Both the position numbers and the translations under genes were made by a program. A stretch of 29,114 nucleotides of DNA from Hypericibacter sp963696655 (GTDB lineage Bacteria > Pseudomonadota > Alphaproteobacteria > Dongiales > Dongiaceae). The notes beneath the pieces are model-generated. The model was not told the origin of the DNA. It did no database searches and was given only the letters and a program-made list of their open reading frames with translations. Location: contig CAVOLB010000013.1 of assembly GCA_963696655.1 (NCBI GenBank), forward strand, positions 1-29,114, read 5' to 3'. Shown here piece after piece: positions 7,240 to 16,229 of this stretch (the first letter of the stretch is position 1; each line of letters starts with the position of its first letter).

Positions 7240-9807
7240 ATGACGAGCACCCGATATAATTTCAAGGAAACCGAGCGCAAGTGGCAGCAGCGCTGGGACG
7301 AGCGCAAATCCTTCGCCGCCAAGCGCGATCCCCAGCGCCCGAAATACTATGTGCTCGAGATGTTTCCCTATCCGTCGGGTCGCATCCATATGGGCCATGT
7401 GCGCAACTACACGCTGGGCGACGTGGTCGCCCGCTACAAGCGCGCGCAAGGCTTCAACGTGCTGCATCCGATGGGATGGGACGCGTTCGGCCTGCCGGCG
7501 GAGAACGCCGCCATCGCGCAGAACGTCCACCCGGCCAAATGGACCTACGAGAACATCGCGACCATGCGCGGCCAGCTCAAATCGATGGGCCTGTCGCTCG
7601 ACTGGGATCGCGAGATCGCGACCTGCCATCCGGACTATTACCGGCATGAGCAGCGCATGTTCCTGGAGATGCTGGAGGCGGGCCTGGCCTATCGCAAGGA
7701 AGCGATGGTCAATTGGGACCCGATCGACCAGACCGTGCTCGCCAACGAGCAGGTGATCGACGGGCGCGGCTGGCGCTCGGGCGCGCTGGTCGAGAAGCGC
7801 ACCCTGTCGCAATGGTTCTTCCGCATCACCGCCTATTCCGACGAGCTGCTCGCGGCGCTGGGCCGGCTGGAGCGCTGGCCCGCCAAGGTCCGGCTGATGC
7901 AGGAGAACTGGATCGGCCGCTCCGAAGGCGCGCGCTTCTCCTTCAAGGTAAAGAATTCGGAAGAACGCATCGAGGTGTTCTCGACCCGGCCCGACACGCT
8001 CTATGGCGCCTCCTTCGTGGCGCTGTCGCCGAACCATCCGCTGGCGGCGGAGCTGGCGAAGAAGAACGGGAAGCTCGCTTCCTTCATCGCCGAATGCAAC
8101 CGCATGGGCACCAGCGAGGCGACGCTCGAGACCGCGGAGAAGCAGGGCTTCGACACCGGCCTCAAGGCGATCCATCCGTTCGATCCGAGCTGGACGCTGC
8201 CGGTCTATGTCGCGAATTTCGTGCTGATGGAATATGGCTCCGGCGCCATCTTCGGCTGCCCCGCGCATGACCAGCGCGATCTCGACTTCGCGCGAAAATA
8301 CAAGCTGCCGGTAAGGCCGGTGGTGCTGCCCAAGGGCGAGGACCCCAAGGCATTCGCGGTCGGCAACGAGGCCTATGTCGGCGACGGCACGCTGTTCAAC
8401 TCCGATTTCCTCGACGGCATGGATGTGCCGAGCGCGCTCAAGGCCGCGATCGCCAAATTGAAGGCGCTGGGCCAGGGCGAAGGCACGGTCGCTTACCGTC
8501 TGCGCGACTGGGGCGTTTCCCGTCAGCGCTATTGGGGCTGTCCCATTCCGGTGATCCATTGCGGCACCTGCGGCATCGTGCCGGTGCCGAAGGATCAGCT
8601 CCCGGTGCTCTTGCCCGACGACGTCACCTTCGACAAGCCGGGCAATCCGCTCGACCATCACCCGACCTGGAAGCATGTCGCCTGTCCGAGTTGCGGCAAG
8701 CCGGCGCGGCGCGAGACCGACACCTTCGACACCTTCGTCGAATCCTCCTGGTACTTCGCGCGCTATTGCAGCCCGCGCTCGGACCGGGCGATGGAGCGCC
8801 CGGATGTCGATTACTGGCTGCCCGTCGATCAGTATGTCGGCGGCGTCGAGCATGCGGTCCTGCATCTGCTCTATTCGCGCTTCTTCACCCGCGCGCTCCG
8901 GCGCTGCGGCTATCTCGGCATCGACGAGCCGTTCGACGGGCTCTTCACGCAAGGCATGGTCTGTCACGAGACCTATCGCGACACCGACGGCGAATGGCTG
9001 TTCCCGAGCGACGTGCGCAAGGAAGGCGGCAAGGCCATGGCGGTCGCCGACGGCCATCCCGTCGCCGTCGGCCGCTCGGAGAAGATGAGCAAGTCGAAGA
9101 AGAATGTGGTCGATCCGACGCACATCATCGACGCCTATGGCGCCGATACCGCGCGCTGGTTCATGCTCTCCGACAGCCCGCCCGAACGCGATCTCGAATG
9201 GACCGAGGCCGGGGTACAGGGCGCTTGGCGCTTCGCGCAGCGGCTTTGGCGCATGACCGGCGATGCGCTGCCCGGCATGGCGGCGGGGGGATCGGCGCCG
9301 AATGCGTTCGACGAGGAGGCGACGGCGCTGCGGCGCACCACCCACAAGACCGTGGCCGCGGTGACGCAGGATATCGAGGCCTTCCATTTCAACAAGGCGG
9401 TGGCCCGGCTCTACGAATTCGCCAACGCGCTGGAAGATTTCACGGCGACGCCGGACGGCGGGCGGCCCTGGGCGTTGCGCGAAGCCTACGACGCGCTGGC
9501 GCGGCTGGCGGGACCGATGATGCCGCATCTGGCCGAAGAAATCTGGCAGGTCCTGGGAGGCAAGGGCATGCTCTGCGACGCCCCCTGGCCCAAGGCCGAT
9601 CCGAGCCTGACGCGCGAGGACAGCGTGACGGTCGCGGTGCAGGTCAACGGCAAGCTGCGGGCCACGATCGAGCTGCCGCGCGATTGCGACAAGGCGCTGG
9701 CGGAATCGCAGGCGCTCGCCGATGAGCGAATTCGCCGCTTGCTCGAGGGAAAGCCGCCGCGCAAAGTGATCGTTGTGCCCAATCGGATCGTCAATGTCGT
9801 TCTCTAA
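7240..9807 (+). CDS. leuS: Leucyl-tRNA synthetase
   Basis: An 855-residue class Ia synthetase that charges tRNA-Leu in the cytoplasm; its length matches the bacterial family (about 860). The HIGH-type motif is HMGH (residues 50-53) in PYPSGRIHMGHVRNYTLGD, and the KMSKS motif is intact at 615-619. The CP1 editing domain carries TRPDTLYGASFVALSP and GCPAHDQRDLDFARKY, with the conserved editing Asp. A zinc-knuckle-like pair (CGTCG and CPSCGK) precedes the DTFDTFVESSWYFARY block, and the C-terminus has the anticodon-binding and VNGKLRATIELP regions. It is followed by lptE with a 14-base overlap, and then holA; this leuS-lptE-holA order is common in Alphaproteobacteria. Long open frames on the opposite strand are only codon-bias shadows. 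Confidence 0.98.
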   Translation: MTSTRYNFKETERKWQQRWDERKSFAAKRDPQRPKYYVLEMFPYPSGRIHMGHVRNYTLGDVVARYKRAQGFNVLHPMGWDAFGLPAENAAIAQNVHPAKWTYENIATMRGQLKSMGLSLDWDREIATCHPDYYRHEQRMFLEMLEAGLAYRKEAMVNWDPIDQTVLANEQVIDGRGWRSGALVEKRTLSQWFFRITAYSDELLAALGRLERWPAKVRLMQENWIGRSEGARFSFKVKNSEERIEVFSTRPDTLYGASFVALSPNHPLAAELAKKNGKLASFIAECNRMGTSEATLETAEKQGFDTGLKAIHPFDPSWTLPVYVANFVLMEYGSGAIFGCPAHDQRDLDFARKYKLPVRPVVLPKGEDPKAFAVGNEAYVGDGTLFNSDFLDGMDVPSALKAAIAKLKALGQGEGTVAYRLRDWGVSRQRYWGCPIPVIHCGTCGIVPVPKDQLPVLLPDDVTFDKPGNPLDHHPTWKHVACPSCGKPARRETDTFDTFVESSWYFARYCSPRSDRAMERPDVDYWLPVDQYVGGVEHAVLHLLYSRFFTRALRRCGYLGIDEPFDGLFTQGMVCHETYRDTDGEWLFPSDVRKEGGKAMAVADGHPVAVGRSEKMSKSKKNVVDPTHIIDAYGADTARWFMLSDSPPERDLEWTEAGVQGAWRFAQRLWRMTGDALPGMAAGGSAPNAFDEEATALRRTTHKTVAAVTQDIEAFHFNKAVARLYEFANALEDFTATPDGGRPWALREAYDALARLAGPMMPHLAEEIWQVLGGKGMLCDAPWPKADPSLTREDSVTVAVQVNGKLRATIELPRDCDKALAESQALADERIRRLLEGKPPRKVIVVPNRIVNVVL

Positions 9808-10393
9808 CAGCAGACGAAGCTGGCTGCTCGGCCTCGCGGCGCTCGGTTTGGCGACCGCGCTCGGCGGCTGCGGTTTCCATCCGCTCTACGGCACGAACAG
9901 CGATGGCCGGAACACCAACGCCGATCTCGCCAATGTCCGGATCGCGCCGATCGCCGATCGCACCGGCCAGCTGCTCTATAATCAGCTGCGCGACCGTCTC
10001 AATCCGACCGGGAAGCCGACCGAACCGGTCTATGTGCTCGAGGTCGTCATCGTCGAACACGGCGCGGATCTGCTACTCGAGCCGAACGATACGGCGTCGC
10101 GGACCATCCTCGAGCTGACGGCGCACTACAAGCTGCGGGACATCAAGAGCGGCAGCACGCTGCTGACGTCGCAGAGCCGCAGCAGCCTCAGCTACGACGT
10201 GCAGACTTCGCAATATGCGACGCTCTCGTCCGAGCAGGACGTGCGCCAGCGCGCCACCAAGCAGCTGAGCGACGATATCAGCACGCGCCTCGCTTTGTTC
10301 TTCTCGAGCGGACAAGCGGCTGCGGCGGCCGCAGAACCCGCTGCGCCGGCCTCGACGGCGCCGGCCGCACCCGCTGCGCCGGCCTCGCCCTGA
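9794..10393 (+). CDS. lptE: LPS assembly lipoprotein LptE
   Basis: A 199-residue outer-membrane lipoprotein. The N-terminus has RRSWLLGLAALGLATA and a lipobox LGGC with Cys26, followed directly by the diagnostic GFHPLYG. The family plugs the LptD barrel and helps deliver lipopolysaccharide to the cell surface. The ATG at 9794 overlaps the end of leuS by 14 bases and is preferred to an earlier in-frame start at 9773, because the signal peptide then starts correctly. The last about 25 residues are an Ala/Pro-rich tail encoded by an internal DNA repeat (an 18-base unit at 10337 and 10370), probably disordered. Position between leuS and holA supports the call. Confidence 0.92.
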   Translation: MSFSNSRRSWLLGLAALGLATALGGCGFHPLYGTNSDGRNTNADLANVRIAPIADRTGQLLYNQLRDRLNPTGKPTEPVYVLEVVIVEHGADLLLEPNDTASRTILELTAHYKLRDIKSGSTLLTSQSRSSLSYDVQTSQYATLSSEQDVRQRATKQLSDDISTRLALFFSSGQAAAAAAEPAAPASTAPAAPAAPASP

Positions 10394-10417
10394 TCGCCGC
10401 CTGATCGTGCCGCCGCG

Positions 10418-11452
10418 ATGAAACTGACCGGCAAGACGATCGAGCGGTTCCTTGCCAAGCCGGACCCGCAGATCATGGCGGTGCTGGTCTATGGCGTCGA
10501 TGCGGGCCTGGTCCACGAGCGCGCCAATCAGCTGGTTCGCGGGGCGGCCGGCAGCCTCGACGATCCTTTCCGTGTCGCGGTCCTGACCGGCAAGGCCCTC
10601 AAGGAAGATCCGGCACGCCTCGCCGACGAGGCGATGGCCATGTCGCTCACCGGGGGGCGCCGCGCGGTGCGCATCGAGGATGCGGACGACGATGTGGCCG
10701 CGATCCTCAAATCCTATCTGGCGGGCGCCAAGGCCTCGCCCGCGACCGACAGTTTGATCGTGCTCGAGGCCGAGGAGCTGCCGAGCCGCTCGGCGCTGCG
10801 CAAGCTCTGCGAGACGGCCGACCAGGCCGCCGCCCTGCCCTGCTATCGCGACGAGGGTGCCAGCCTGTCGGGAGTCATCAAGGACAAGCTGCAGCAGGAG
10901 GGGCTCGGCATAGCACCCGAGGCCCTCTCCTATCTTTCGGCGCGGCTCGGCGGCGACCGCGCGGTGACGCTCTCGGAACTCGAGAAGCTCGCGCTCTATA
11001 TGGGCGCCGGCGGGAAGACGGTGGGGCTGGCCGATGTCGAGGCCGCCGTCGGCGACAGTGCCGCGCATGCGGTCGACGACCTCGTCTATGCCCTGAGCGA
11101 CCGCGACATGGCGGGGGTCGAGCGCGGCCTCGCCCGCAGCCTGGGCGAGGGGGCGGCGCCGATTTCGCTGCTCCGCGCCGCCGCGCGCCATTTCCTGCGG
11201 CTGCAATGGGCGGTCGGCAAGGCGGATCAGGGCGGGATCGAGGGCGCGATGCGCGGCCTCCGGCCCCCGGTCTTCTTTAAATATGAGGATCGGTTCAAGG
11301 CGGCCGCGAAGCGCTGGTCGGCCGGCGGCATCGCCACCGCCCTGGAGCGCATTCTGGCAACCGAGCAGCTCTGCAAGCGCTCCGGCTCCCCGGCCGAGAC
11401 CCTCTGCCGGCGGGTGTTCCTCGAGATCGCCGCCATCAAGCCCGCGCGCTGA
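10418..11452 (+). CDS. holA: DNA polymerase III delta subunit
   Basis: A 344-residue protein that opens the beta clamp within the clamp-loader complex during replication. The N-terminus MKLTGKTIERFLAKPDPQIM followed by VLVYGVDAGLVHERANQL is typical of alphaproteobacterial HolA. The central LVVLEAEELPSRSALRKLCE-like segment and the C-terminal collar domain (PISLLRAAARHFLRLQWAV) are present. Like other delta subunits it lacks a complete Walker A motif. It begins 24 bases after lptE and ends the operon. Repeats of possible regulatory use lie downstream (11476-11507). Confidence 0.93.
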   Translation: MKLTGKTIERFLAKPDPQIMAVLVYGVDAGLVHERANQLVRGAAGSLDDPFRVAVLTGKALKEDPARLADEAMAMSLTGGRRAVRIEDADDDVAAILKSYLAGAKASPATDSLIVLEAEELPSRSALRKLCETADQAAALPCYRDEGASLSGVIKDKLQQEGLGIAPEALSYLSARLGGDRAVTLSELEKLALYMGAGGKTVGLADVEAAVGDSAAHAVDDLVYALSDRDMAGVERGLARSLGEGAAPISLLRAAARHFLRLQWAVGKADQGGIEGAMRGLRPPVFFKYEDRFKAAAKRWSAGGIATALERILATEQLCKRSGSPAETLCRRVFLEIAAIKPAR

Positions 11453-11475
11453 ACCTGTCTGCCTGTGGATTTTGC

Positions 11476-11507
11476 TGCGCAGCATGACCCTCATGTTGCG
11501 CAGCATG
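11476..11507. repeat. Short direct repeats after holA
   Basis: TGCGCAGCATG occurs at 11476-11486 and 11497-11507, exactly 21 bases apart (two helical turns). The first copy sits in a perfect 12-base palindrome TGCTGCGCAGCA (11473-11484). The spacing suits a protein-binding site or a weak terminator, but no function is established. Confidence 0.4.
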
Positions 11508-11604
11508 GCTGCAGCATTTTCGGCTCTCTCGCTGGATGGAGACGGGATGACGGCGCGCCGGCCCTGTTGTGTGTCCCGCTGCGTGCGGATCCCTGTCTCT
11601 CAGT

Positions 11605-11682
11605 TATAATCATATTCGATGTATAAACATCGATGTGATGGGTCCTCGGCTCTTGATCGGTGTAGAAACATCGTTTACGATG
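11605..11682 (+). promoter_or_regulatory. Promoter and operator-like palindromes before the DUF6471 gene
   Basis: A perfect TATAAT (11605-11610) has no convincing -35. CGATGTATAAACATCG (11617-11632) is a 6-base inverted repeat with a 4-base centre, placed where transcription would start. A related CGGTGTAGAAACATCG lies at 11658-11673, 41 bases on. It overlaps a third palindrome, CATCGTTTACGATG (11669-11682). The repeated ACATCG half-sites suggest a repressor binding site. The local DNA is clearly more AT-rich than its surroundings. Confidence 0.5.
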
Positions 11683-11720
11683 ATATTCTCACCGTAAATA
11701 GGATCCGAACATCCGAACAG

Positions 11721-11957
11721 ATGGCCAAGAACGTCGAAGCGATCGACTGGGGCGCCCGGACCAAGGGCATCCTCAAGGCCGAGCTGAAGCGCCGCAATGT
11801 GAGCTACCGCAAGCTGGCGGAGAAGCTCGAGCCCCTGGGCGTCAAGGAAACCGAGCGCAACATCGCCAACAAGATCGCCCGGGGCAGCTTCACCGCCGTG
11901 TTCCTGCTGCAATGCCTCGAGGCGATCGGCGTCAGGAAGTTGCGGCTGGACGATTAG
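11721..11957 (+). CDS. Small DUF6471 domain protein, HTH-like
   Basis: A 78-residue protein starting MAKNVEAIDWGARTKGILKA. The body (RNVSYRKLAEKLEPLGV, then ETERNIANKIARGSFTAVFL, then LQCLEAIGV) has the spacing of an XRE/lambda-repressor-like helix-turn-helix and matches the DUF6471 family. It is probably a DNA-binding regulator, but this is inference. The ATG at 11721 is preferred; a longer frame from 11619 would start inside the first operator-like palindrome. The leader carries palindromes that could allow self-regulation. The gene converges on parB with only 16 bases between the stop codons. No partner toxin gene is seen beside it. Confidence 0.75.
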   Translation: MAKNVEAIDWGARTKGILKAELKRRNVSYRKLAEKLEPLGVKETERNIANKIARGSFTAVFLLQCLEAIGVRKLRLDD

Positions 11958-11973
11958 GCCGGCCGTCCCTGGA

Positions 11974-12888
11974 TCAGTCTTCGGCGGGTTTGGCGGCGGC
12001 GCCCGCCGCGCGGGTCAAGCGCTGCAGCAGATCGTCCAGCTGGTCGAGGCTCTTGTAATGGACGGTCAGCGCGCCGCTGCCCTGCCCGTCGAAATGGATC
12101 GAGACCTTGAGCCCCAGGAGGTTGGAGAGGTCGCGCTCGAGCGCCAGCGTGTCGGCGTCGCGAACCGCGGCGCCGGGCTTCGATCTGGCGCTCTTTCGTG
12201 AGGCGGTGGGCTTGGCGGCGCTGGCCATGCGCTCGGCCTGGCGCACATTCAGTCCCTGGGCGACGATCTGCTTGGCGAGCCCGACAGGGTCGGCCGCCGT
12301 CACCAGGACGCGGGCATGGCCCGCCGTCAGCTGGCCTTCGTCGAGCAGCGCCTTGACCTGGCTGGGCAGCCCCAGCAACCGCAACATATTGGCGATGTGG
12401 GACCGGCTCTTCCCCACATGTTGGGCTAGGTCTTCCTGCGTGTTCTTGAATTCCTCCAGCAGACGCCGATAGCCCTCGGCCTCTTCGAGGGCCGACAGAT
12501 TCTCGCGCTGCAGGTTCTCGACCAGCGCCAGCTCCAGCGCCTCGCGATCGGCGAGGTCGCGGATGATGACCGGGACTTCGTGGAGCTGGGCCCGCTGCGC
12601 GGCCCGCCAGCGGCGTTCGCCGGCGACGATTTCATAGGCGTTGGGTTGTTGCGGTCGGCGGCGCACCAGGATCGGCTGCAGGATCCCGTTCGCCTTGATC
12701 GATTCCGCGAGGGCCGCGAGCTCCTCGTCGCCGAACAGCCGGCGCGGCTGGAACGGTCCTGGCTGAAGTTGTTCGATCGGCACCATCTTGGACAGGCGAA
12801 CCCGGTCGAGCGAAGCGTAGTCGGCGCTTTCCGCTCCCAGCAGTGCCGACAGACCGCGGCCGAGTTTCTTGCTGCCGTCGTCGATCAA
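11974..12888 (-). CDS. parB: Chromosome partition protein ParB
   Basis: A 304-residue CTP-dependent DNA clamp that loads at parS and helps segregate the origin. The N-terminus has the ParA-interaction segment KKLGRGLSALLG. The ParB/Srx domain carries PFQPRR and the CTP-binding GERRWR (residues 90-95) plus ENLQREN (124-130). A helix-turn-helix region (QEDLAQHVGKSRSHIANMLR) follows for parS binding, then a basic linker and a C-terminal dimerisation domain. The start overlaps the parA stop by 4 bases (ATGA), showing translational coupling. Two parS sites lie 1.4 and 3.4 kb upstream in the same operon. Confidence 0.97.
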   Translation of the reverse strand: MIDDGSKKLGRGLSALLGAESADYASLDRVRLSKMVPIEQLQPGPFQPRRLFGDEELAALAESIKANGILQPILVRRRPQQPNAYEIVAGERRWRAAQRAQLHEVPVIIRDLADREALELALVENLQRENLSALEEAEGYRRLLEEFKNTQEDLAQHVGKSRSHIANMLRLLGLPSQVKALLDEGQLTAGHARVLVTAADPVGLAKQIVAQGLNVRQAERMASAAKPTASRKSARSKPGAAVRDADTLALERDLSNLLGLKVSIHFDGQGSGALTVHYKSLDQLDDLLQRLTRAAGAAAKPAED

Positions 12889-13715
12889 GCCGCCTCAGGC
12901 TCCATCCGCTCCCGTCGCAGCATCTCACTGGCGAGATGGATATAGGCCTGCGCCCCGGGGCATTTCAGATCATAGAGCAGGACCGGCTTCCCATGCGAGG
13001 GCGCTTCGGAAATGCGCACATTGCGCGGAATGACCGTGTCATAGACCTTGTGACCGAGATGGCCGCGCACATCGGCAGCCACCAGATCACTCAGGCTGTT
13101 GCGTTTGTCGAACATGGTCAATACCACTCCTTGTATCTCAAGGGATGGATTCAGCACTTCCTTGATGCGCTGGATCGTCATCATGAGATGGCTCAGACCT
13201 TCGAGCGCGAGGAACTCGCATTGCAGCGGAACCAGCACCGCGTCGGCCGCGACCAGCGCGTTCAGCGTCAGCAATCCGAGCGAGGGCGGGCAGTCGATGA
13301 GAACATAATCATAGGAATTCAGGATCGGCTTCAGCGCCTCGCGCAGCAGGAACTCGCGCCGCAGGGCGCTCACCAGCTCGATCTCGGCGCCGGACAGGTC
13401 GACCGACGCGGGGATGATCGACATGCCGGGGACCAGGGTCGGCAGCAAGGCCTCCCGCGCGCTGGCGCCGCCTTCGAGCAGGTCATAGGAGGTCACCACC
13501 CGTCGGGCGCGGTCGATGCCGAGCCCGGTCGAGGCATTGCCCTGGGGATCCAGATCCACGATCAGGACCTGCTTCCCACAGGCTGCCAGCGCGGTCGCCA
13601 GATTGATCGCGGTCGTGGTCTTCCCGACCCCGCCCTTCTGGTTCGCCATCGCCAGAACTTTGGCTCTTTTCAATGGGTTATCGTTCGTCGCGGTGAGGTC
13701 GGAGAGGTTCGACAT
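12885..13715 (-). CDS. parA: Chromosome partition ATPase ParA
   Basis: A 276-residue deviant-Walker ATPase that binds DNA in its ATP form and moves ParB-parS complexes. The deviant Walker A is QKGGVGKTTT (signature Lys27, with GKTTT following), and the second motif is VLIVDLDPQGNASTGLG. DCPPSLGLLTLNAL is the next conserved block. A start at 13715 gives the usual N-terminus but overlaps rsmG by 38 bases; a later ATG at 13649 starts directly at MANQKGGVGK and cannot be excluded. The order rsmG-parA-parB is standard for this phylum. Confidence 0.96.
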   Translation of the reverse strand: MSNLSDLTATNDNPLKRAKVLAMANQKGGVGKTTTAINLATALAACGKQVLIVDLDPQGNASTGLGIDRARRVVTSYDLLEGGASAREALLPTLVPGMSIIPASVDLSGAEIELVSALRREFLLREALKPILNSYDYVLIDCPPSLGLLTLNALVAADAVLVPLQCEFLALEGLSHLMMTIQRIKEVLNPSLEIQGVVLTMFDKRNSLSDLVAADVRGHLGHKVYDTVIPRNVRISEAPSHGKPVLLYDLKCPGAQAYIHLASEMLRRERMEPEAA

Positions 13716-14316
13716 GGCTCAATCGCAGGACGGTTCCAGAGGGGTCGGTGCGGCTTGGAAAGCGCTCCGTCTGCATCTTCCAGCCTTTGCCAGCCTCGGT
13801 CAATTCGCGCTCGACCTGCTGGCCCTTGAGGAACAGGCACCAGCTGGAGGGTGACACAAAAGGGTAGGCATATTCAAGTAATTGGGGAAGGTCAGCACAT
13901 GCCCTACTAATTATTGCGTCAGCCTGCATTTTCGGCAGCGATTCGACGCGCTGGGCGTGAATCGTGACGGAGAGCCCCGCGACTCGGGCTGCCTCGCGCT
14001 GAAAGGCGCATTTTCTCTGGTCCAACTCGACCGAATGAACATCCGGCACACCCATGGCCGCCAGCACCAGGCCAGGGAACCCCGCCCCGCTTCCAATGTC
14101 GATCACGGTCCGGCAGTTGGGCGGCAGCAAAGGATGGAGCTGCGCCGAGTCCAAAATATGGCGGCGCCAGACATCCGAAAGGGAATTGGCCGCGACCAGA
14201 TTGATGGCGCGCTGCCATTTGAGAAGCAGCTCGGTGAGCTTCTCCAGCTTCGCGAGCGTTTCACGTGAAACACCGGTCTCGGCGGCGAAGCCTTCGGGGG
14301 TGAGCGGCGCGGTCAT
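13678..14316 (-). CDS. rsmG: 16S rRNA (guanine-527-N7) methyltransferase RsmG
   Basis: A 212-residue SAM-dependent enzyme that methylates G527 of 16S rRNA. The SAM-binding motif is VIDIGSGAGFPGLVLA (residues 71-86). The N-terminal LLLKWQRAINLVA and the HILDSAQL segment are typical. A near-perfect parS site is embedded in codons for GVSRET (residues 15-20), a feature often seen in rsmG or its neighbours. The start lies 11 bases after the mnmG stop, so both are one transcript. The 3' end overlaps parA. Confidence 0.96.
   Translation of the reverse strand: MTAPLTPEGFAAETGVSRETLAKLEKLTELLLKWQRAINLVAANSLSDVWRRHILDSAQLHPLLPPNCRTVIDIGSGAGFPGLVLAAMGVPDVHSVELDQRKCAFQREAARVAGLSVTIHAQRVESLPKMQADAIISRACADLPQLLEYAYPFVSPSSWCLFLKGQQVERELTEAGKGWKMQTERFPSRTDPSGTVLRLSHVEPLRPHRDER
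14257..14272. promoter_or_regulatory. parS site inside rsmG
   Basis: CGTTTCACGTGAAACA matches the bacterial parS consensus TGTTTCACGTGAAACA at 15 of 16 bases; only the first base differs. It lies in the 5' coding part of rsmG, 2040 bp from the second site. ParB should load here. Confidence 0.9.
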
Positions 14317-14327
14317 GATGGCGAGGG

Positions 14328-16220
14328 TCAGGCCTCGCCGACCGCCGGATTTTCGATCGGACGGCGAGCACCGCCGGAATGGACATGGCGCAGCAACGCC
14401 GTGAGCGCCGCCGGGGTCACGCCGGAGATCCGTCCCGCCTGGCCCAAGGTCGCCGGCCGCACCCGTGTCAGCTTGTCCCGGATCTCGGTCGAGAGACTCC
14501 CGACCGCGGCGAAATCCAGATCGGCCGGGAGCTGGAGCAATTCCTCCCGACGGAACGCGCGGATGTCGGCCTCCTGGCGTTCGAGATAACCCGCATAGCG
14601 GCTTTCGATCTCCAGCTGCTCGGCGATCTCGGCCGGAATGGCGGCAAGCTCCGGCCAGACCCTGGAGAGCGTCTCCAGGTTCACGCCCGGATAGCCCAGC
14701 ATCTCCGACGCGGTCCGCCAGACGCCGTTCTGATTGATCGCGAAGCCCTGGTGCTTCAGGCGGTTCGGGGTCTCCTTGAGGGCGGCCATCCGGCCCCTCG
14801 CCTCATCCAGTGCCGCCTTCTTGGCCGCGAAGCGCCGGGCGCGGTCACTGGCGACGGCGCCGATCGCCATCCCCTTCTCCGTCAGGCGGAGATCCGCATT
14901 GTCGGCCCGCAGCATCAGCCGATACTCGGCCCGTGAGGTGAACATGCGATAGGGCTCGCCGGTCCCCTTCGTGACCAGGTCGTCGATCAGGACGCCGATA
15001 TAGGCGTCGGCCCGGTCGAGGATAAAGGCGCCGCCCCCGCCGGCCTTGAGCGCGGCATTGATGCCGGCCATCAGCCCCTGCGCCGCCGCCTCCTCATAGC
15101 CAGTCGTGCCGTTGATCTGGCCGGCGAGAAAGAGACCCGGCACCCGGCGGGTCTCAAGCGTCGCCCTCAGCTCGCGCGGATCGATGAAGTCATATTCGAT
15201 GGCATAGCCGGGCCGGAGGATCCGGGCCTGCTCCAATCCCGGAATCGTCGCCAGGAACTCCGCCTGCACCTCGGCCGGCAGGGAGGTCGAGATCCCATTG
15301 GGATAAACGGTCGGATCGTCGAGCCCCTCTGGCTCGAGGAAGATCTGGTGGCGCTGGCGATCGGCGAAACGGACGATCTTGTCCTCGATGGAGGGACAAT
15401 AACGGGGGCCGGTGCTCTTGATGCGGCCGGAATACATCGCCGAGCGATGCAGGTTCCGGCGGATCACCTCATGGCCGGCGTCGCTCGTCGCGGTGATATG
15501 GCAGTCGATCTGCGGCGTCTCGATCCGGCCCGTCAGGAATGACATGGGCTGCGGCGGCCGGTCGCCCGGCTGGCGCTCCAGGCCGCTCCAGTCGATGGTC
15601 CCGCCGTCGAGGCGTGGCGGGGTCCCGGTCTTGAGCCGGCCCATCGCGAAGCCGGCCCGCTCCAGGGCTTCCGCCAACCCGACCGCCGGCGCCTCGCCCA
15701 CCCGGCCGGCCGCCCTCGTCTCGGTGCCGATATGAATCAGGCCGCGCAGAAAGGTCCCCGTTGTGAGCACCACGGCCGCAGCGCCGAGCCGTCGGCCGCT
15801 CCCGGTGATCAGGGCCGCCAGATGGCCGGCCGCGTCGAGCTCGATCCCTTCGGCCGCCTCCTCGAGGATCTCGAGGTTGGGCTGGTTGGCCAGAAGATCT
15901 TGAACCGCCGCCTTGTAGAGCTTCCGATCGGCCTGAGCCCTGGGGCCCTGAACTGCCGGGCCCTTGCTCCGGTTGAGGATGCGGAACTGGATCCCGCCGC
16001 GATCGATCGCGCGGGCCATGATGCCGTCCAGGGCGTCGATTTCCCGGACCAGATGGCCTTTCGCCAGACCGCCAATGGCGGGGTTGCAGGACATCTCCCC
16101 AATGGTGTCGCGGCGGTGGGTCAGAAGGAGCGTCGCCGCGCCCATGCGCGCAGCCGCAGCCGCGGCTTCGCAGCCGGCGTGGCCTCCACCGACGACAACG
16201 ACATCGTAGAAATCTCGCAT
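14328..16220 (-). CDS. mnmG: tRNA uridine-5-carboxymethylaminomethyl modification enzyme MnmG
   Basis: A 630-residue FAD enzyme that works with MnmE to make (c)mnm5U34 at the wobble base of several tRNAs. The FAD-binding glycine motif is VVVVGGGHAGCEAA (residues 7-20). NPAIGGLAKGHLVREIDALD, QFRILNRSKGPAVQGPRAQ and GQINGTTGYEEAAAQG are diagnostic. The ATG at 16220 (MRDFYDVVVVGGG) is chosen; an in-frame extension to 16334 exists only because the parS palindrome happens to encode MFHVKH. A promoter with its -10 only 9 bases before the ATG suggests a leaderless or nearly leaderless mRNA. rsmG, parA and parB follow in the same direction. Confidence 0.97.
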   Translation of the reverse strand: MRDFYDVVVVGGGHAGCEAAAAAARMGAATLLLTHRRDTIGEMSCNPAIGGLAKGHLVREIDALDGIMARAIDRGGIQFRILNRSKGPAVQGPRAQADRKLYKAAVQDLLANQPNLEILEEAAEGIELDAAGHLAALITGSGRRLGAAAVVLTTGTFLRGLIHIGTETRAAGRVGEAPAVGLAEALERAGFAMGRLKTGTPPRLDGGTIDWSGLERQPGDRPPQPMSFLTGRIETPQIDCHITATSDAGHEVIRRNLHRSAMYSGRIKSTGPRYCPSIEDKIVRFADRQRHQIFLEPEGLDDPTVYPNGISTSLPAEVQAEFLATIPGLEQARILRPGYAIEYDFIDPRELRATLETRRVPGLFLAGQINGTTGYEEAAAQGLMAGINAALKAGGGGAFILDRADAYIGVLIDDLVTKGTGEPYRMFTSRAEYRLMLRADNADLRLTEKGMAIGAVASDRARRFAAKKAALDEARGRMAALKETPNRLKHQGFAINQNGVWRTASEMLGYPGVNLETLSRVWPELAAIPAEIAEQLEIESRYAGYLERQEADIRAFRREELLQLPADLDFAAVGSLSTEIRDKLTRVRPATLGQAGRISGVTPAALTALLRHVHSGGARRPIENPAVGEA

Positions 16221-16229
16221 GGCGCGGGA

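Noticed and set aside
7081..9528. 815-codon open frame on the minus strand opposite leuS
   Set aside because: It is exactly antisense to leuS, has a low-complexity Arg/Gly/His-rich product and no family motifs. Long antisense frames are expected from high-GC codon bias.
11464..11472. Possible DnaA box (TGTGGAT) after holA
   Set aside because: It is a single partial match with no cluster or AT-rich unwinding region, so no origin is claimed.
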